Assembly (NCBI GenBank): GCA_039545295.1
Contig: BCIK01000003.1
Location: forward strand, 806,001-870,000
Length of the DNA stretch: 64,000 bases
From: Udeniomyces pyricola
Taxonomy: Eukaryota; Basidiomycota; Tremellomycetes; Cystofilobasidiales; Mrakiaceae
Reading direction: 5' to 3'
The position numbers were made by a program, and so were the translations under genes. The notes beneath the pieces were generated by a model. That model was given only the letters and a program-made list of their open reading frames with translations. It had not been told where the DNA came from and searched no databases. This document shows, one piece after another, positions 12,772 to 23,851 of the stretch. The stretch's first letter is position 1; every line of letters begins with the position of its first letter.

Positions 12772-13628
12772 ATCGAACAACGAATCCCCCCCCCCCCCTT
12801 CTTTCTCCTCATAGCTTTGGAGCTCTCCTTTGTCTGCATGGTTGATACGTCTGTGCTTTGATTGCCCTAATTTCTCGCATCCTCTTTCTTTCCATCTACA
12901 CTGCTGCTCTCGGACTCATTGAATTCACTGTATAGCCATAAATTCTCGCTTGGATCTTTTGTTCCCTTCCTTTTCCCCTGGCACCTTGTTTCCCAAAGGG
13001 CTCCCTCTTTCTTTTCTGTACCTTGCTTTTTTCTGTTTGTTCTTCTCTTCGTGACTTTCAACTCCTTCCGCGTGGGTGAAGGGGGAAAGGGAGAGGTAAT
13101 AAATCATGGTGATTAATACGGAATCTCACTGATCTCCAAAAGAAGTGAAAAAGCAGAGACATCTGACAATGTCAAACCGACAGGTCACGTAACCAGGGCT
13201 CTTCTGAGGCTGTGCAGATCGCCGCCATTTAAACCCATACCCTTTACAAAATATTCCTGTGATCCCAGGTGTTAGGCATACATGGGAATATGGCTTTATT
13301 TCCTGATTTACCAGCCTAACAGATCGGTGGACCCGAAAAGCTATGGGTATAGAATGAGTATGGGGCTAGAGGACATGGGTATAGAGGGAGTTGACTATAC
13401 ATCAACATAAAGATGCACTCCAGTCAGACCAGCGCTGGTGATCAAAACGTTTCTACTTTTATGGATTGATTTTTTTCTGTACTGCTTCCACTCACTTCCT
13501 TTCCAACAGGTTGACGATGCCTATCCTTCGACTACCGATAGGTTCCTCTCCCTTTCTCCGGCTCTTCGGAACCTCCCCTCGCTCGCTGGCGACCAAGTTC
13601 TACATCAAGCTTTTTTCTGGCCGCTCGT
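12772..13628. other. Convergent intergenic region
   Basis: Sits between the 3' ends of the carbonic anhydrase and the minus-strand AKR-like gene. It starts with a poly-C run (about 12787-12798) and a C/T-rich stretch on the plus strand. Around 13320-13400 the phrase ATGGGTATAG recurs. No gene is seen. Confidence 0.5.
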
Positions 13629-15585
13629 TCAAACCCTTCGAGGCATACCCGCCGCGAGCTTCGCTTGGGTTTCGACCATCCACGCCCGAACGGCCTCGCC
13701 ATCGGCAGGGTCCCATTCCCACCCGCGCACCGAGGCGGCTTGGCGCATGAATTTGGAATGAACCGTCGATACGATTGGAATGTTGCCCCAGCTTTGGAAT
13801 GAAGGAGGGAGGTGATGGGTGGTGGTGGGTGTAAGAAAGAAGGAGGAAGGGAAGGTGAAAAGAGCAAGAGAGATAATGGTGACAAGAGGAAAGCGTCGGT
13901 CAGACCTTTGTCTTGTGACTCATTCTTCGTGGGGTTTCTCTGTTCATGTACCTCAAACAGAGGAGGTGAGGAGAGGGGGGGGGGGAGAGGGGGAAGAGAA
14001 GGGGAGTTCAAGATGGAACTAACAGTTGAGAGAGTCCGAGGATAGCTTGAGCACGCGTGACTTGCCTGGCTTGGGCTAGACGTTGGATGGGAGGTGACCA
14101 GTAAAGCATATGAGAGCGGGACAGATTCGCACCGGACCTGCATCGGACGTTTGCGTTGAAAGGACAGATCGGGAAAAAGAAAACAGGATCCGGAGGAAGA
14201 GGAGGGGGTGAGACAATTTACCAGCGAATCGATCCGAAGGGAAGAGAGGAGAAGGGGGGAAAAGGCTGAGAGGGGGAGTAGAGGGGGGGGGGGGNGGGGG
14301 CGGGAGATTGTTGGATAAAGATCAGATGATGGTCGACCTTACTGATATTGGATTTCCTTTCCCTTTCCTATTCTCTCCCTCTCGATAGATTTCAGCCAGC
14401 CACCCCGACCCGTGCACCCCATGCCCGTGTCGGACTCAAGCACCGTGCCTTTGACCTCAGGATCCCACGCATTGGTCTCGTTCCATTGGTTTTGGACGAC
14501 GTCGAGCGTCGGGACGCGACGGATGAGGTAATCGAGTTGACGAGACGAGTAGATGTTGGAGACTCCGAGCCGAGAATGAACTTGGCCTGGACGGAGTTAA
14601 GTCAAGGGTAGGAAGTGAAGATGGGGTAAGAAGGAAGAGAAGAACAAAGAGGAGAAAAAAAAGGGGGAGAATAGCGAGTAAGTTATCCTGTAGCAAGGGA
14701 TTGTTATATCAGCCCTCAACGGACTTCTCTCCTCCTTCCCCTCCTTGCCTGCTTCCTTCATCTCTTCCTCGAGGTCGAAGAGTGACAAGCTAAAAGGATG
14801 AGGGCCAAACCCAGACGTCACAAACGAACTTTGGTTTCGTAACTCTTCGAGTGCCAGTAGACCTTGGACGGTCAGATCGAGTCCTCCCTCGCCTGTGTTG
14901 CCATCCAAGATGACGCTATCCGGTTTGGTCCCAAGTTCAATGACGGCCTTCTTGAGAGCTTGTTGCACGCGATCTTTGAAGAGATGGGAGGATTGAGATG
15001 GTAGAGGATCGCTGGGGTGTAAGGAGGCATAGATTTCGTCGACTGTAGGAGGAGGCTTGATTATACGGGGGAGGGAAGCGGAGGAGATGCTGTTAGGAAG
15101 TAAGAAGACGGGGTAATGTTAGGAACGATCGGGATGATGGTGAAAAATCTCAAAACAATATCCGGATAAAAGAACGCCAAAAGGTGAAAAAGGGTGCAAA
15201 GGGGGGGGGGGCTGTTGTAATGAGTGGCGCGACGTACTATGCTTGGATGAACAACTCTTTTCGCTTGATGCCATAATCCTTCTCAAGCGTGGCGATGGCT
15301 TGTCCGACGAGCTCTTGCCGATCAACGTTTCCAACATGGATCCCTCGGAATCCGGCTATGACGGCTTTGACTACTAATCCGAGCGCGTCTTCCTGGTATC
15401 TATCGGTGGTTTGGCGAGCAGGAGGAGTGAATTCGTTTAATCGTGAGCATGGCAGGTTTGGATGAGTTGGTAGATGATGGAACAAGGGAAACGTGCCTTG
15501 TGGTCGAGTAGAGGATGCGGGGGACGTCCATGGTGGTGGTGAGGCAAGGTGGGAAGTCCAACGAAGATGTGGTCGTGGACGTCAT
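13629..15585 (-). CDS. Divergent aldo-keto-reductase-like protein, probable pseudoenzyme
   Basis: Six exons on the minus strand, in phase: 15585-15493, 15392-15238, 15089-14830, 14586-14418, 14137-14024, 13791-13629; 317 aa, a normal AKR length. The fold is recognisable by PRILYSTTR, AVIAGFRGIHVGN, RQELVGQAI, GIKRKELFIQA, VHSRLGVSNIYSS, LDVVQNQWNE and the C-terminal WGNIPIVSTVHSKFM. However, the four usual catalytic residues are all replaced: Asp of GIDTA is His (GIHVG), the Tyr of the following segment is absent, Lys of QTK is Tyr (QAYI) and His of LHSP is Asp (ILDGN). A non-reductase role or loss of activity is therefore likely (inference). The junction between exons 4 and 5 uses a weak donor (GTGCAC) and is the least certain. 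Several introns carry G runs on the plus strand, one containing an N at 14295. Confidence 0.78.
14281..14305. repeat. Poly-G run with ambiguous base
   Basis: About 20 G interrupted by N at 14295, inside an intron of the minus-strand AKR-like gene (C run on its coding strand). The length is probably not reliable. Confidence 0.8.
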
Positions 15586-15641
15586 GATCGATCATCATCG
15601 TCTACCGCACAACTCCGCCTGCGCCTGCCATCTGGGCCATG

Positions 15642-15733
15642 TATATATATATATATGTGTATGATTATTGATAGGGACGTTGTTTGAATTATACGTATAG
15701 GAACGATGATGTGAATGTCTTGTATGTATATAA
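15642..15733. promoter_or_regulatory. AT-rich core of a divergent promoter
   Basis: A (TA)n run at 15642-15656 and TATATAA at 15727-15733 lie between the AKR-like gene (start 15585, minus) and the small plus-strand gene (start 15882). The second element is about 150 bases before the plus-strand ATG and could serve as a TATA box. This is inferred from position and sequence only. Confidence 0.35.
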
Positions 15734-15881
15734 CCTTGGATCAACAGCCTGGCTTGACCCGGCTGTACATGTACTTGAATGAATATACATGTGAGTTTCC
15801 CCCTTGTCTATTACAGTATTGGCTCGACCTTCCCCCACCACCACCACCACTACTTCCTCCCCCGCCTCTCCACACCGAACC

Positions 15882-16707
15882 ATGACGACCCCCGCCTCTA
15901 TCTACAACACCCTTCGTACATCCCTCGCCCGACGGACCGCCCAGATTCCCGAAGACCTCCTCCGTCCCGAGTACACGTTTGGGCCGATCCTCCAAAAGTT
16001 CATCGACGCCCGCACGGCCGCCATTGACGCCCGTCAACCCCCGACCGCGACGGCCGAGGATCTCAAGGCTTTGGAGAGCGTCGATCGACACCTCCTCAAA
16101 TTGAACAGCAATCATTGGAGGAAGAAAGTAGGTCGTCTGGTTTACCTGTGTTTCGAAGGCAGAACAGGGGAGGGACGAGGATGTCGTCTAGGATCGTGTG
16201 GGTGTGGGGTGTATGCATCCATCGGAGGTTTCCGCTTGGGGTCTCGGTTCGCATTGAAAAACACACACACACAGAGGAATATCTTTGACATCATTGTCAT
16301 GAAACGATGGCTTTCCAAAGAAAAAAAAAGACTTCTGGCCGTGTTTCCTCTTTGGTTGTCTTTTAAGAAGATCGATGTCGGGAAGGTCCATAAACATCAC
16401 GATCAATGCCAGAAAGAACCCTTTGTTAATTGCTCTTTCGATCCTCTTCCCCCCCCTCCCTTCTCCACCCATACATTTTCTTCTATCTGTCTTACCTCTT
16501 CCTCAGTACCCCTTCACCGAAGCAACCCTCAAACCAAAGTCCGAACCCGTGTACTACTACCGTCTCGCCGACGCGACGGATCGAGCGCGTCAAGGCGAGC
16601 GAAAGCCCTGGTGGCGGATCTTCTTCTCGCTGGAAGCCGAAGGGTTGGACGAGAGGATCCAGAGCGGGAAGTTGGACGAACGGATTGGCTTGCCGCCGAG
16701 AAAGTAG
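15882..16707 (+). CDS. Small conserved-looking protein of unknown function (148 aa)
   Basis: Two exons in phase: 15882-16127 and 16507-16707. The start is the ATG in ACCATGACG; the open frame extends upstream but has no earlier ATG. The protein is mostly charged and likely helical: IPEDLLRPEYTFGPILQKFI, HLLKLNSNHWRKK, then YPFTEATLKPKSEPVYYYRL and KPWWRIFFSLEAEGLDERI at the C-terminal half. No Cys clusters, signal peptide or membrane helix is seen. The tidy splice joint and the aromatic-rich C-terminal segment indicate a real gene. I do not recognise the family; a small mitochondrial assembly or ribosomal protein is possible but unsupported. Confidence 0.75.
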
Positions 16708-17336
16708 GAGTAGGAGAAGACGATATAGGTTGGAGTTGAGTAGGTTGAGGAAGGTTATGGGGTGCGCTAGGAAGTCGAGAGAAGAGAATCGATCAGGCTC
16801 GTCGACTGTGTACGGTAGTGATGCATTTGGTTTTTTTTTTGTTACCAACGTTCGTTGTCACCTTGACTCTTACACGAGAATGGCAGCAGCAGCAGCGAAT
16901 GTCGTCAATGGGGAACTGATCACTTTTCTGATGGGAGATTTCTCGGCCGGTCCCCTAATCAGCTGGGAGATCCAAACGACTAACTTGACTATACGATACG
17001 TTCTACGCTCGAGAAGCTTGAATTCATAATTCATGCCGTGCAAATCTATATCCTCCTCTTTCTCATCCAAGCTTTTCAAATGACACAAACACTCACGACC
17101 CGAACATCACGCCAAATGCCACGAGAACCAAGAGTGTGAAAGAGATAACAGAGGCCAATGGCAATCGAACGCGCGCACAGACAACAAATACATCAAGATG
17201 GCGATCCTTGCATCAATCGCTTCCTTCTCCTTGTAGATCTAATAACTCGATGTTAGACCCATACATCGTCGACCATCCATACCCAATCCTTCCTTCCTCG
17301 ACTTCGCCAGCGCTCCTCTGTCCGTTCTTCTGCCGC
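16708..17336. other. Convergent intergenic region
   Basis: Between the 3' ends of the small unknown gene and GCN20. It contains a short CAG run (about 16880-16895) but no gene or RNA that I can support. Confidence 0.5.
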
Positions 17337-20300
17337 TTACGCCTTCATGGGTTTCGGAGCGTTGGCATGGATATCGTTGACGATGAGCGACTTGTAAGCC
17401 GTAACATCTCTGTGCAAACCGAGCCAAGCAAGAAAACCATCATCAGTACGTGACATCCTTCTCCTCCTCGTGAAGAGGGAAAAGTCGAGTAAGAAAAAGG
17501 GGGGGGGGAGGGAGTTGGGAAAAGGGAAGGGAAAGGATTCGATTGATTCTCGATTCGACGCACCCTCGGAACTTCTGGACGGATCCGTTGGAGCACACCC
17601 AAAGCTCGTTGGCGACGGTCGTAATGAATCGGGTGTCGTGCGAGATGAGAATGCACCCTCCGTTCCACTTCTTAATAGCCGCCATGAGGGCATCGATACC
17701 TTCGATATCCAAGTGATTCGACGGCTGCAGTGAGGAGAAAGAGCAAAGGAAAGGGAGTGGAAGAGCGATGCGTGATACGTCGAAGGAAAGAAAGAAGAAG
17801 AATAACCGTCAGCTCATGGCCGGGGATAATCGAGAAGACAAAAAAAAAGAAAAAGGAAAAAAAAAATGGAGGAGAGACACAAGACGACATCCAAAAAACG
17901 ACTTGGGAATAGAATCGGAAGCAACCTCACCTCATCGAGCAAGATGATATGGGGCTTCTGCATGCTCAACACCGCAAAGGCGACTCTCGATTTTTGACCT
18001 CCCGAGAGCGTGCCAATCTTCTGAAGACCTGTGAGACCGGTGATGCCAAAGGCACCGAGATGGCCTCGGTACTCTTGTTCGGATTGACCGGGGAACTTTG
18101 CCGCAAGGAACGCGACGGGTGAGAGGGTTAGGTCGAGCGAATCGACGTGCTAAAGGTAGACAGCACAAAGGGAAAAGGAAGAAGGAGGGGGAAAGTGTTA
18201 GGATAGCACACCAGTAGACTAGATATGGATGAGAACCAGGCCAGAAAACCAAAAGCGGGGTATGAACGAACGTGTTGGGCAAAGAAGGCAATACGCAGTC
18301 GACCGTTTCGGACGGCAGTTCCTTGCATTGCCTGAAGGTCTCCGACCAGGAGCTTAATGCTACGATACAGATGAAAGGCAACCAACAAGATCAGCCGAAG
18401 CGTCAGAGAAATGTGGACACAAACGAGTTTTGTCAGAGAAGCAGGGCCGCAGCGATTTGGAGCAGTGGCCGAGGCAAGCGGGGAAGAACGTACAGCGTCG
18501 ACTTTCCTGCTCCGTTCGGACCAATGATGGCGATTCGCGAGTCGAGTCCGACGTCAATGTTGACGTTCTTGAGGATGATTTTCTCTGGCGAGTAACCGAA
18601 AGTAACGTTGTCAAGCTGTAGCAATGGCGGCGAAATCTTCTCAGTATCTGGGAACCTATTGATTGAGATAAGGATCACAGCAAGATAAATCATGGTCAGT
18701 TGTCGAGCAAGATGGATCGGAGGGAATGCGACGAGGAGGGGAAAGGGGAAGGAAAAGGAGCGAAAGAGCTTTGATGAAACGAGATAAAGCGCAAAGGTCA
18801 TACTGACTTGAACGTCTCAGACTCGTCTTCCTCAGGCACCTCGAGTTCTGGCAGCTTCTCAAGGATCTTGATCTTAGACTGGGCCTGGGCAGCTGGAAAG
18901 AAGGTATCCCAAGATACACATGTTCAGCTACTGTTTGCTGCAGAACAGGATACACAGGGACATATTTGAGGTCGTAAATGGTGCAGAACGACGAACCTCG
19001 GTTGGCGTTGTACCTCCATCGGTCAATAAAGGCTTGAAGATGGGCTCGGTACGCGACTTGGGTCTCGTACTCTTTACGCTGGTTCTTGACTCGATCAGTC
19101 TTGGTTGCATAGAACTGGGTAAAGTTACCCTTGTAGCTGAGGGCGGCGAGAACAAAAACATCCGCAGGTTAGGTAAGAGCAGAGACAAAGAAAACACAAA
19201 AAAAAAAAGGAAAGGTAGCGTACTAATCAAGTCGCTCCGAGTGTTGCCAGATGATGCTGTGAGAAGGCAGAATAAAGGTGAGACAGAGATCACAGCAGTT
19301 CTTCCTGAAGGGAAGAAGGACGGCAACGTTCTAACGGGGACGTACTCGGTAGCAACGGCGTCGAGGAACGATCGGTCGTGCGAGCTGGGTAGAAGCGAGC
19401 AAATGAGCATCAGCAGATCCCAAACAAATCGACGACTGGACACAAAAAGCTACAGGAACGCTGCTCACACAACAAGGAGGGTGGACGGCCATGTCTGCAA
19501 GTAGTCCTCGAGCCAAGCAATCTGATTTCACACGAGACACCGAGCGGTTTGAGTTTAAAATAACGAAAGATGAGAGGCATGAGGTAACGTGAGTCAGATG
19601 CCGATCAATCATTGAGTCATGATACGATTGGCGAGACGACAGCTTACAGCATTGAGATCTAAGAGCCAAGACAAGCATGTGGATCGTTCCGATCAGCGTC
19701 AACTTCCAAGTATATGAAATCTGAGCAAGGAAATCAGAGGAGCGCTCACCCAACATGTTCGACGGCTCATCCAACATGAGAAGATCTGGCTTGACAAACA
19801 GAGCCCTCGCCAACGCCAATCGCATCCTGTAGATCAAAGGCAGCGCGCAGTCGCATGTTAGCTCATGGCATCAAAAAGCCTGATTTACAGCATATGATTC
19901 TGGCAGATCGGATAACGAAGGGCAACTGACCTCCAACCTCCCGAGAACGCCCTCGTTGGCTTGTCTTGATCAGCAACGTCGAATCCAAGACCGACGAGCA
20001 ACTGAGCCGCTCTCGCAGGTCCAGTTTCAGCCTCCATATCAATGAGCTTCTTCTGAGTCTCGCCAAGTCGAGTCGTGATGTCATCTTTTTGGTCTTCCGG
20101 AATGGAGGCGTCGTTGAGCTGAGCGGTAAGCTCGGCCTCCTGCGTGAGCAGGTGATGACGCCAGACATCGGCCTGAAGGACGGATTGGAGAGCCGTCGTG
20201 TCGTCTCCAACAATCTGAGAGTGTTAAAAGAGTATTAAGCCTGAGTATTGCTGTCCTAAGGACAACCAACACAATTAGAAGCCGGAGGGGAGATAAGAAG

Positions 20301-21886
20301 TAGACGCGTACCTCTTGCTCGACGTAGCTGGTGACGGAAAGAAAAAAAAACCAAGTACACAGATGATAGAATCAGTCGTCCGGGTATCCAAACAACAAAC
20401 GACGCAGGAGACTAATGATGACGAGTCGACTCACAGGACGGAGATATGCGACGGAATTTGAACTTCTCGAAGAGCCATGTTTCGGAGCAAGGTACTCTTT
20501 CCGATACCGTTTCGACCGATGAGACCGTACCGACGACCATGAGCCAGAGTGAGCTGGGCGTTGGTGCTATAAGAAAGGGCCAAACGAAATACGCATCGAT
20601 AGTCAGTTAGGTGATGAGGGCTACGAAAGAAGGGCACACGCAACGCACAGAATTCGGTTCGAGCCAAAGGTAACATCGATGGACGCAAGGTGGATGTCTT
20701 TCGACTTTCCCTTGGAGCCCGACATGTCGAGCGGGTTGACCTATCGATGGCAATAAGACGTAGACGCATAGTTAGCGTGGGCTATCGATGTATAGACTTG
20801 AAGGATTTATACACTGTACAAAGGGTGCTGGTCTCATCAAACCGTACCTTCATGAACATTTCCTCGTACGATTCCTGCAAAAAATTCGAGAAACCTGTCA
20901 GTAAGACAAACTGCATACGCAGCGAATGCACATGAATTGGAAAGAAGCGGAGTGAGAGAGGACGAACCTGCTTCCTCTGCATGTCGATGAGCTTGGAACC
21001 CTCGAACAGGTCCCGTCGGTTTCTCTTTTCCAGCTTGGCCTGCAAGTAGAGTGAGAATAACAAATGTTACACCAGGTCAGACGACTCGTACTCGGGCGAA
21101 AGTACAAAGGCATTGCTAACGTCGGACCGGAGAGGAGGAAATCTCACCTTGATCTTGGCTTCGGCCTTCTCCAGCTTCTTAATGTCGACCCGACTCGCCT
21201 GCGAAAGAGATGATCCACGCGAGATCAGTCATAGCTGTCTACCCATGCCAATGACTGAGATGAAGATTCATAGACGATTCGGAGCATACCTGTCCCTTTC
21301 CAGCGTGCTCAAGATCGACGACTCCGTTGATGCCAATGGTGGAACTCATAGCAGCGCCAGCCCGCTTCATGTCAATAACCTGATCAAGCGCCTTGGACTC
21401 GTTGTAGACCTTCTTGGGACCCTGTCGACCCTCTTGAGCCGAGAGGAAGTCGGCAAGTCGCTTGATTCTGATAGCAGATCGCGTCATCCGGCGCGTTGTT
21501 GAAAGGGAGGAGATCAAGAAGAATCCATGAGGTCAGAGTAATGTACGTACCGACCCACAGGAAAGAAGCCTTACATGATTCTAGGATGATGATTCAACGT
21601 ACAAGGCCTCCAGCTCGTCTGCCTTTTCATCAGCATCGGGTCCACCTTCGAGCATGCCCTTGGACATCTCAAGGATTTCGGCCTCTTCTTCCTCCTCATC
21701 CTCGAGCAGGCCGACAATGTACGATACGACGGTCTCGTCGGTATAAGGCAGGGTCGTCCGCTGAATTCGAATATCGAGTGAGGGATCGATCGATGGTTAG
21801 CGCGGCGTGTGTTGATGCATGAACGATAGGATGATTATGTCGACGAGGGAGGGAGATCTTACGATATCTTCTGCGACTTCAGCCAT
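17337..21886 (-). CDS. GCN20: Gcn20/ABCF3-type ABC-F ATPase
   Basis: Works with Gcn1 on ribosomes to let uncharged tRNA activate the eIF2alpha kinase Gcn2. Twenty-two exons, all in phase, from ATG 21886 to the stop at 17337; 724 aa (yeast Gcn20 is about 750). Boundaries include 21886-21863, 21760-21603, 21467-21290, 20214-19931, 19138-18997, 18655-18494, 18149-17931, 17724-17564 and 17409-17337. There is no membrane domain. First ATPase: Walker [10 protein letters not shown] (218-226), FSGGWR (340-345), Walker [13 protein letters not shown] (360-371), SHDRSFL. Second: GPNGAGKST (536-544), LSGGQ (622-626), IILLDEPSNHLD, SHDTRF. The DEPSNMLD form in the first Walker B is characteristic of Gcn20 rather than Arb1 or eEF3. 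Between the domains is a basic helical linker ([13 protein letters not shown]). Exons 9 and 12 are microexons of 16 nt and 11 nt. Confidence 0.96.
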
Positions 21887-22453
21887 GATATGATGAATGG
21901 AAGGAGGGTGATGAGTCGAGTGGCGGTGGTGGACGTGGGTGTTGAGTACGTCAAGTATATTAGTGGAGGATGTATGCGTTAGTACGCTCTCTCTCTAGTT
22001 GACAACCAAGTCACTACAACAGTTCCGATTAACGACCATTAGACTATCAGCACTTCTCTACCTTTACGCATACAGACTTCGTATCCATCTCGTCCATCCA
22101 TCTTCCCCAGTGCGTACACATACAACGCCTCTCCTTGTCATCTCCATCCAGCTCACGATCGCCTTCGAGCCTTCTTCGGCACGATCTTTCACCAAGAGGC
22201 GGAGACTTGCCGCCCGACCTGTCTTCCCTCGCCAACGGTCTTGCCCATGACCAGCAACGTCTCGCTCAGCGTCTCAAGTCATTTGACCCTACACGACCAC
22301 TATCCTCGCTCCTGATTAATCAAACAGTTTCAGACAAAACTGACGCGTAAACGTTTGTCTGTATCCCAACTTATCTACGTTCAAACAGCTCCGAACTCCG
22401 CCCCTCGGTCTCTCGCTCCGTCCACTACTTCTTTGCGTCGTCACTTGTCCACC
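21887..22453. promoter_or_regulatory. Divergent promoter region of GCN20 and uL11m
   Basis: About 570 bases separate the two start codons. No clear TATA box. The last ~75 bases before the uL11m ATG are open in its frame and encode a presequence-like stretch without an ATG (see findings). Confidence 0.45.
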
Positions 22454-23286
22454 ATGTCCAAGAACACGACCGCATCCCTAGTTGTAAGTCACTTGCATCA
22501 TCGTTCCTCGATGTACTCAGCCTATCGACTGATCTGTCTTGTGTACTCTCTCATACCCCTTGGCCCTCTCGCTCCCCTTCGCGTCCCTCTTTCTTTCCCC
22601 TTTCATCATGGGTTTCTTGACCTCTATATCCTTGCGCTCCATGCTTTCTCTCCGCCTCGACGTGCCGGTCGCCGAATCAACCTTCGGATGTCATATGAAC
22701 TGTCGCGCCATGCAACGTGAACTCTCAACTCCTGCTCCCATCCTTTACCGCCTATGTCCGCTGGTGCAACTCCCCCCCCCCCCCCCCCTTCCTTCATTAA
22801 TCATCCCCTACACCACTCATTCAACAACGCCTCTTCCCTTCCTCTTCCTCCTATTGTCCTGAACTATAGCGTCTCGTCATCGGTGCCGGTAAGGCGGCTC
22901 CTACTCCCCCCGTTGGTCCCGCTTTGGGAGCGAAAGGAGTGAAATCCATGGATTTCTGCAAAGAGTTCAACGCTCGTTCGGTCGACTACGTCGTTGGGAC
23001 GCCCCTACCGACATCCATCACGATCAATCCGGATCGATCGTTTACCTTCAAGATCAAATCGCCCGCGACATCGTATCTCCTCAAAAAAGCGGCCGGCATC
23101 GAAAAGGGAGCGGTTGCGCCAGGGACCAAGGGTCAGGTCAAAGTCGGCAAGGTCTCACTTAAGCAGGTGTACGAGATTGCGCTTCTCAAGCAGAAGGACG
23201 AGCATATGGTCCAGCAGCCGTTGTATGGAATTTGTGCGGGGATTATTGGCACGGCTCGGAGTATGGGCATCGATGTCGTGTATTGA
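22454..23286 (+). CDS. MRPL19: Mitochondrial ribosomal protein uL11m
   Basis: Part of the L11 stalk base of the mitochondrial large subunit, where elongation factors bind. Two exons in phase: 22454-22483 and 22870-23286; 148 aa. It matches the L11 family throughout: RLVIGAGKAAPTPPVGPALG, KGVKSMDFCKEFNARS, a PDRSFTFKIKSPATSYLL segment, the helical SLKQVYEIALLKQKD and the C-terminal GIIGTARSMGIDV. The DFCKEFNARS form and the short C-terminus resemble fungal mitochondrial L11 rather than the cytosolic uL11. The annotated ATG is the only ATG in frame, but the frame is open upstream and looks like a targeting sequence. The intron (22484-22869) holds a run of about 18 C. Confidence 0.93.
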
Positions 23287-23851
23287 TGTGTGGTTGTGTG
23301 ATTGAAACTGTGTGTTGGAGGGTTTCATTGATGTGTTCGTCTCAGCCATGATCAGAGTGCTCGATCATGCTATGGCCGATGGTCCACGTTGAACGAACGA
23401 ACCCGGACGATAACATCGATGAGCTTACAGCACGAAGTGACTGGTTTCATGGCGTGGTCGTACGCAACGCAGCTGACGATGTATGCAGGTCACGCGGACG
23501 TAGATGGATTGCGCACCTGTAGGTAGCTAGAGCGTGAATCGAATAAAGATGTCATGAGTGGATAGATATGTATAACTGAAGATAAGATGAATCGATTATC
23601 ACAAGTACTGATGGTAGGATTGATGTGCATCATGTCTGTTGATCGATGTAAGGATATATAAATATAAAACAGAATGGAGAATTGATTTTCGACTGATCGG
23701 GCGAGCGAGCGTGCGTCTCCAAGATTTCGAAGCCTTCGTCCAGCTGTTCTTCGCCCAGCCAGACATCACCTCTCTCTCTCTCTCTCTCCCTACACACGTC
23801 CTCAACCCCACACCCATCCACCGACGTTTCCCCTTTAGCTTCGCATACATC
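23287..23851 (+). promoter_or_regulatory. Intergenic region with RRS1 promoter elements
   Basis: Holds TATATAAATATAAAA at 23655-23669, roughly 185 bases before the RRS1 ATG, and a (CT)n run around 23771-23790. Both fit a promoter and 5' leader for RRS1. The first half shows nothing recognisable. Confidence 0.45.

Noticed and set aside
13532..14143. Minus-strand 203-codon open frame
   Set aside because: It is a wrong frame through exon 5, intron and exon 6 of the AKR-like gene; the spliced frame gives the AKR C-terminus instead.
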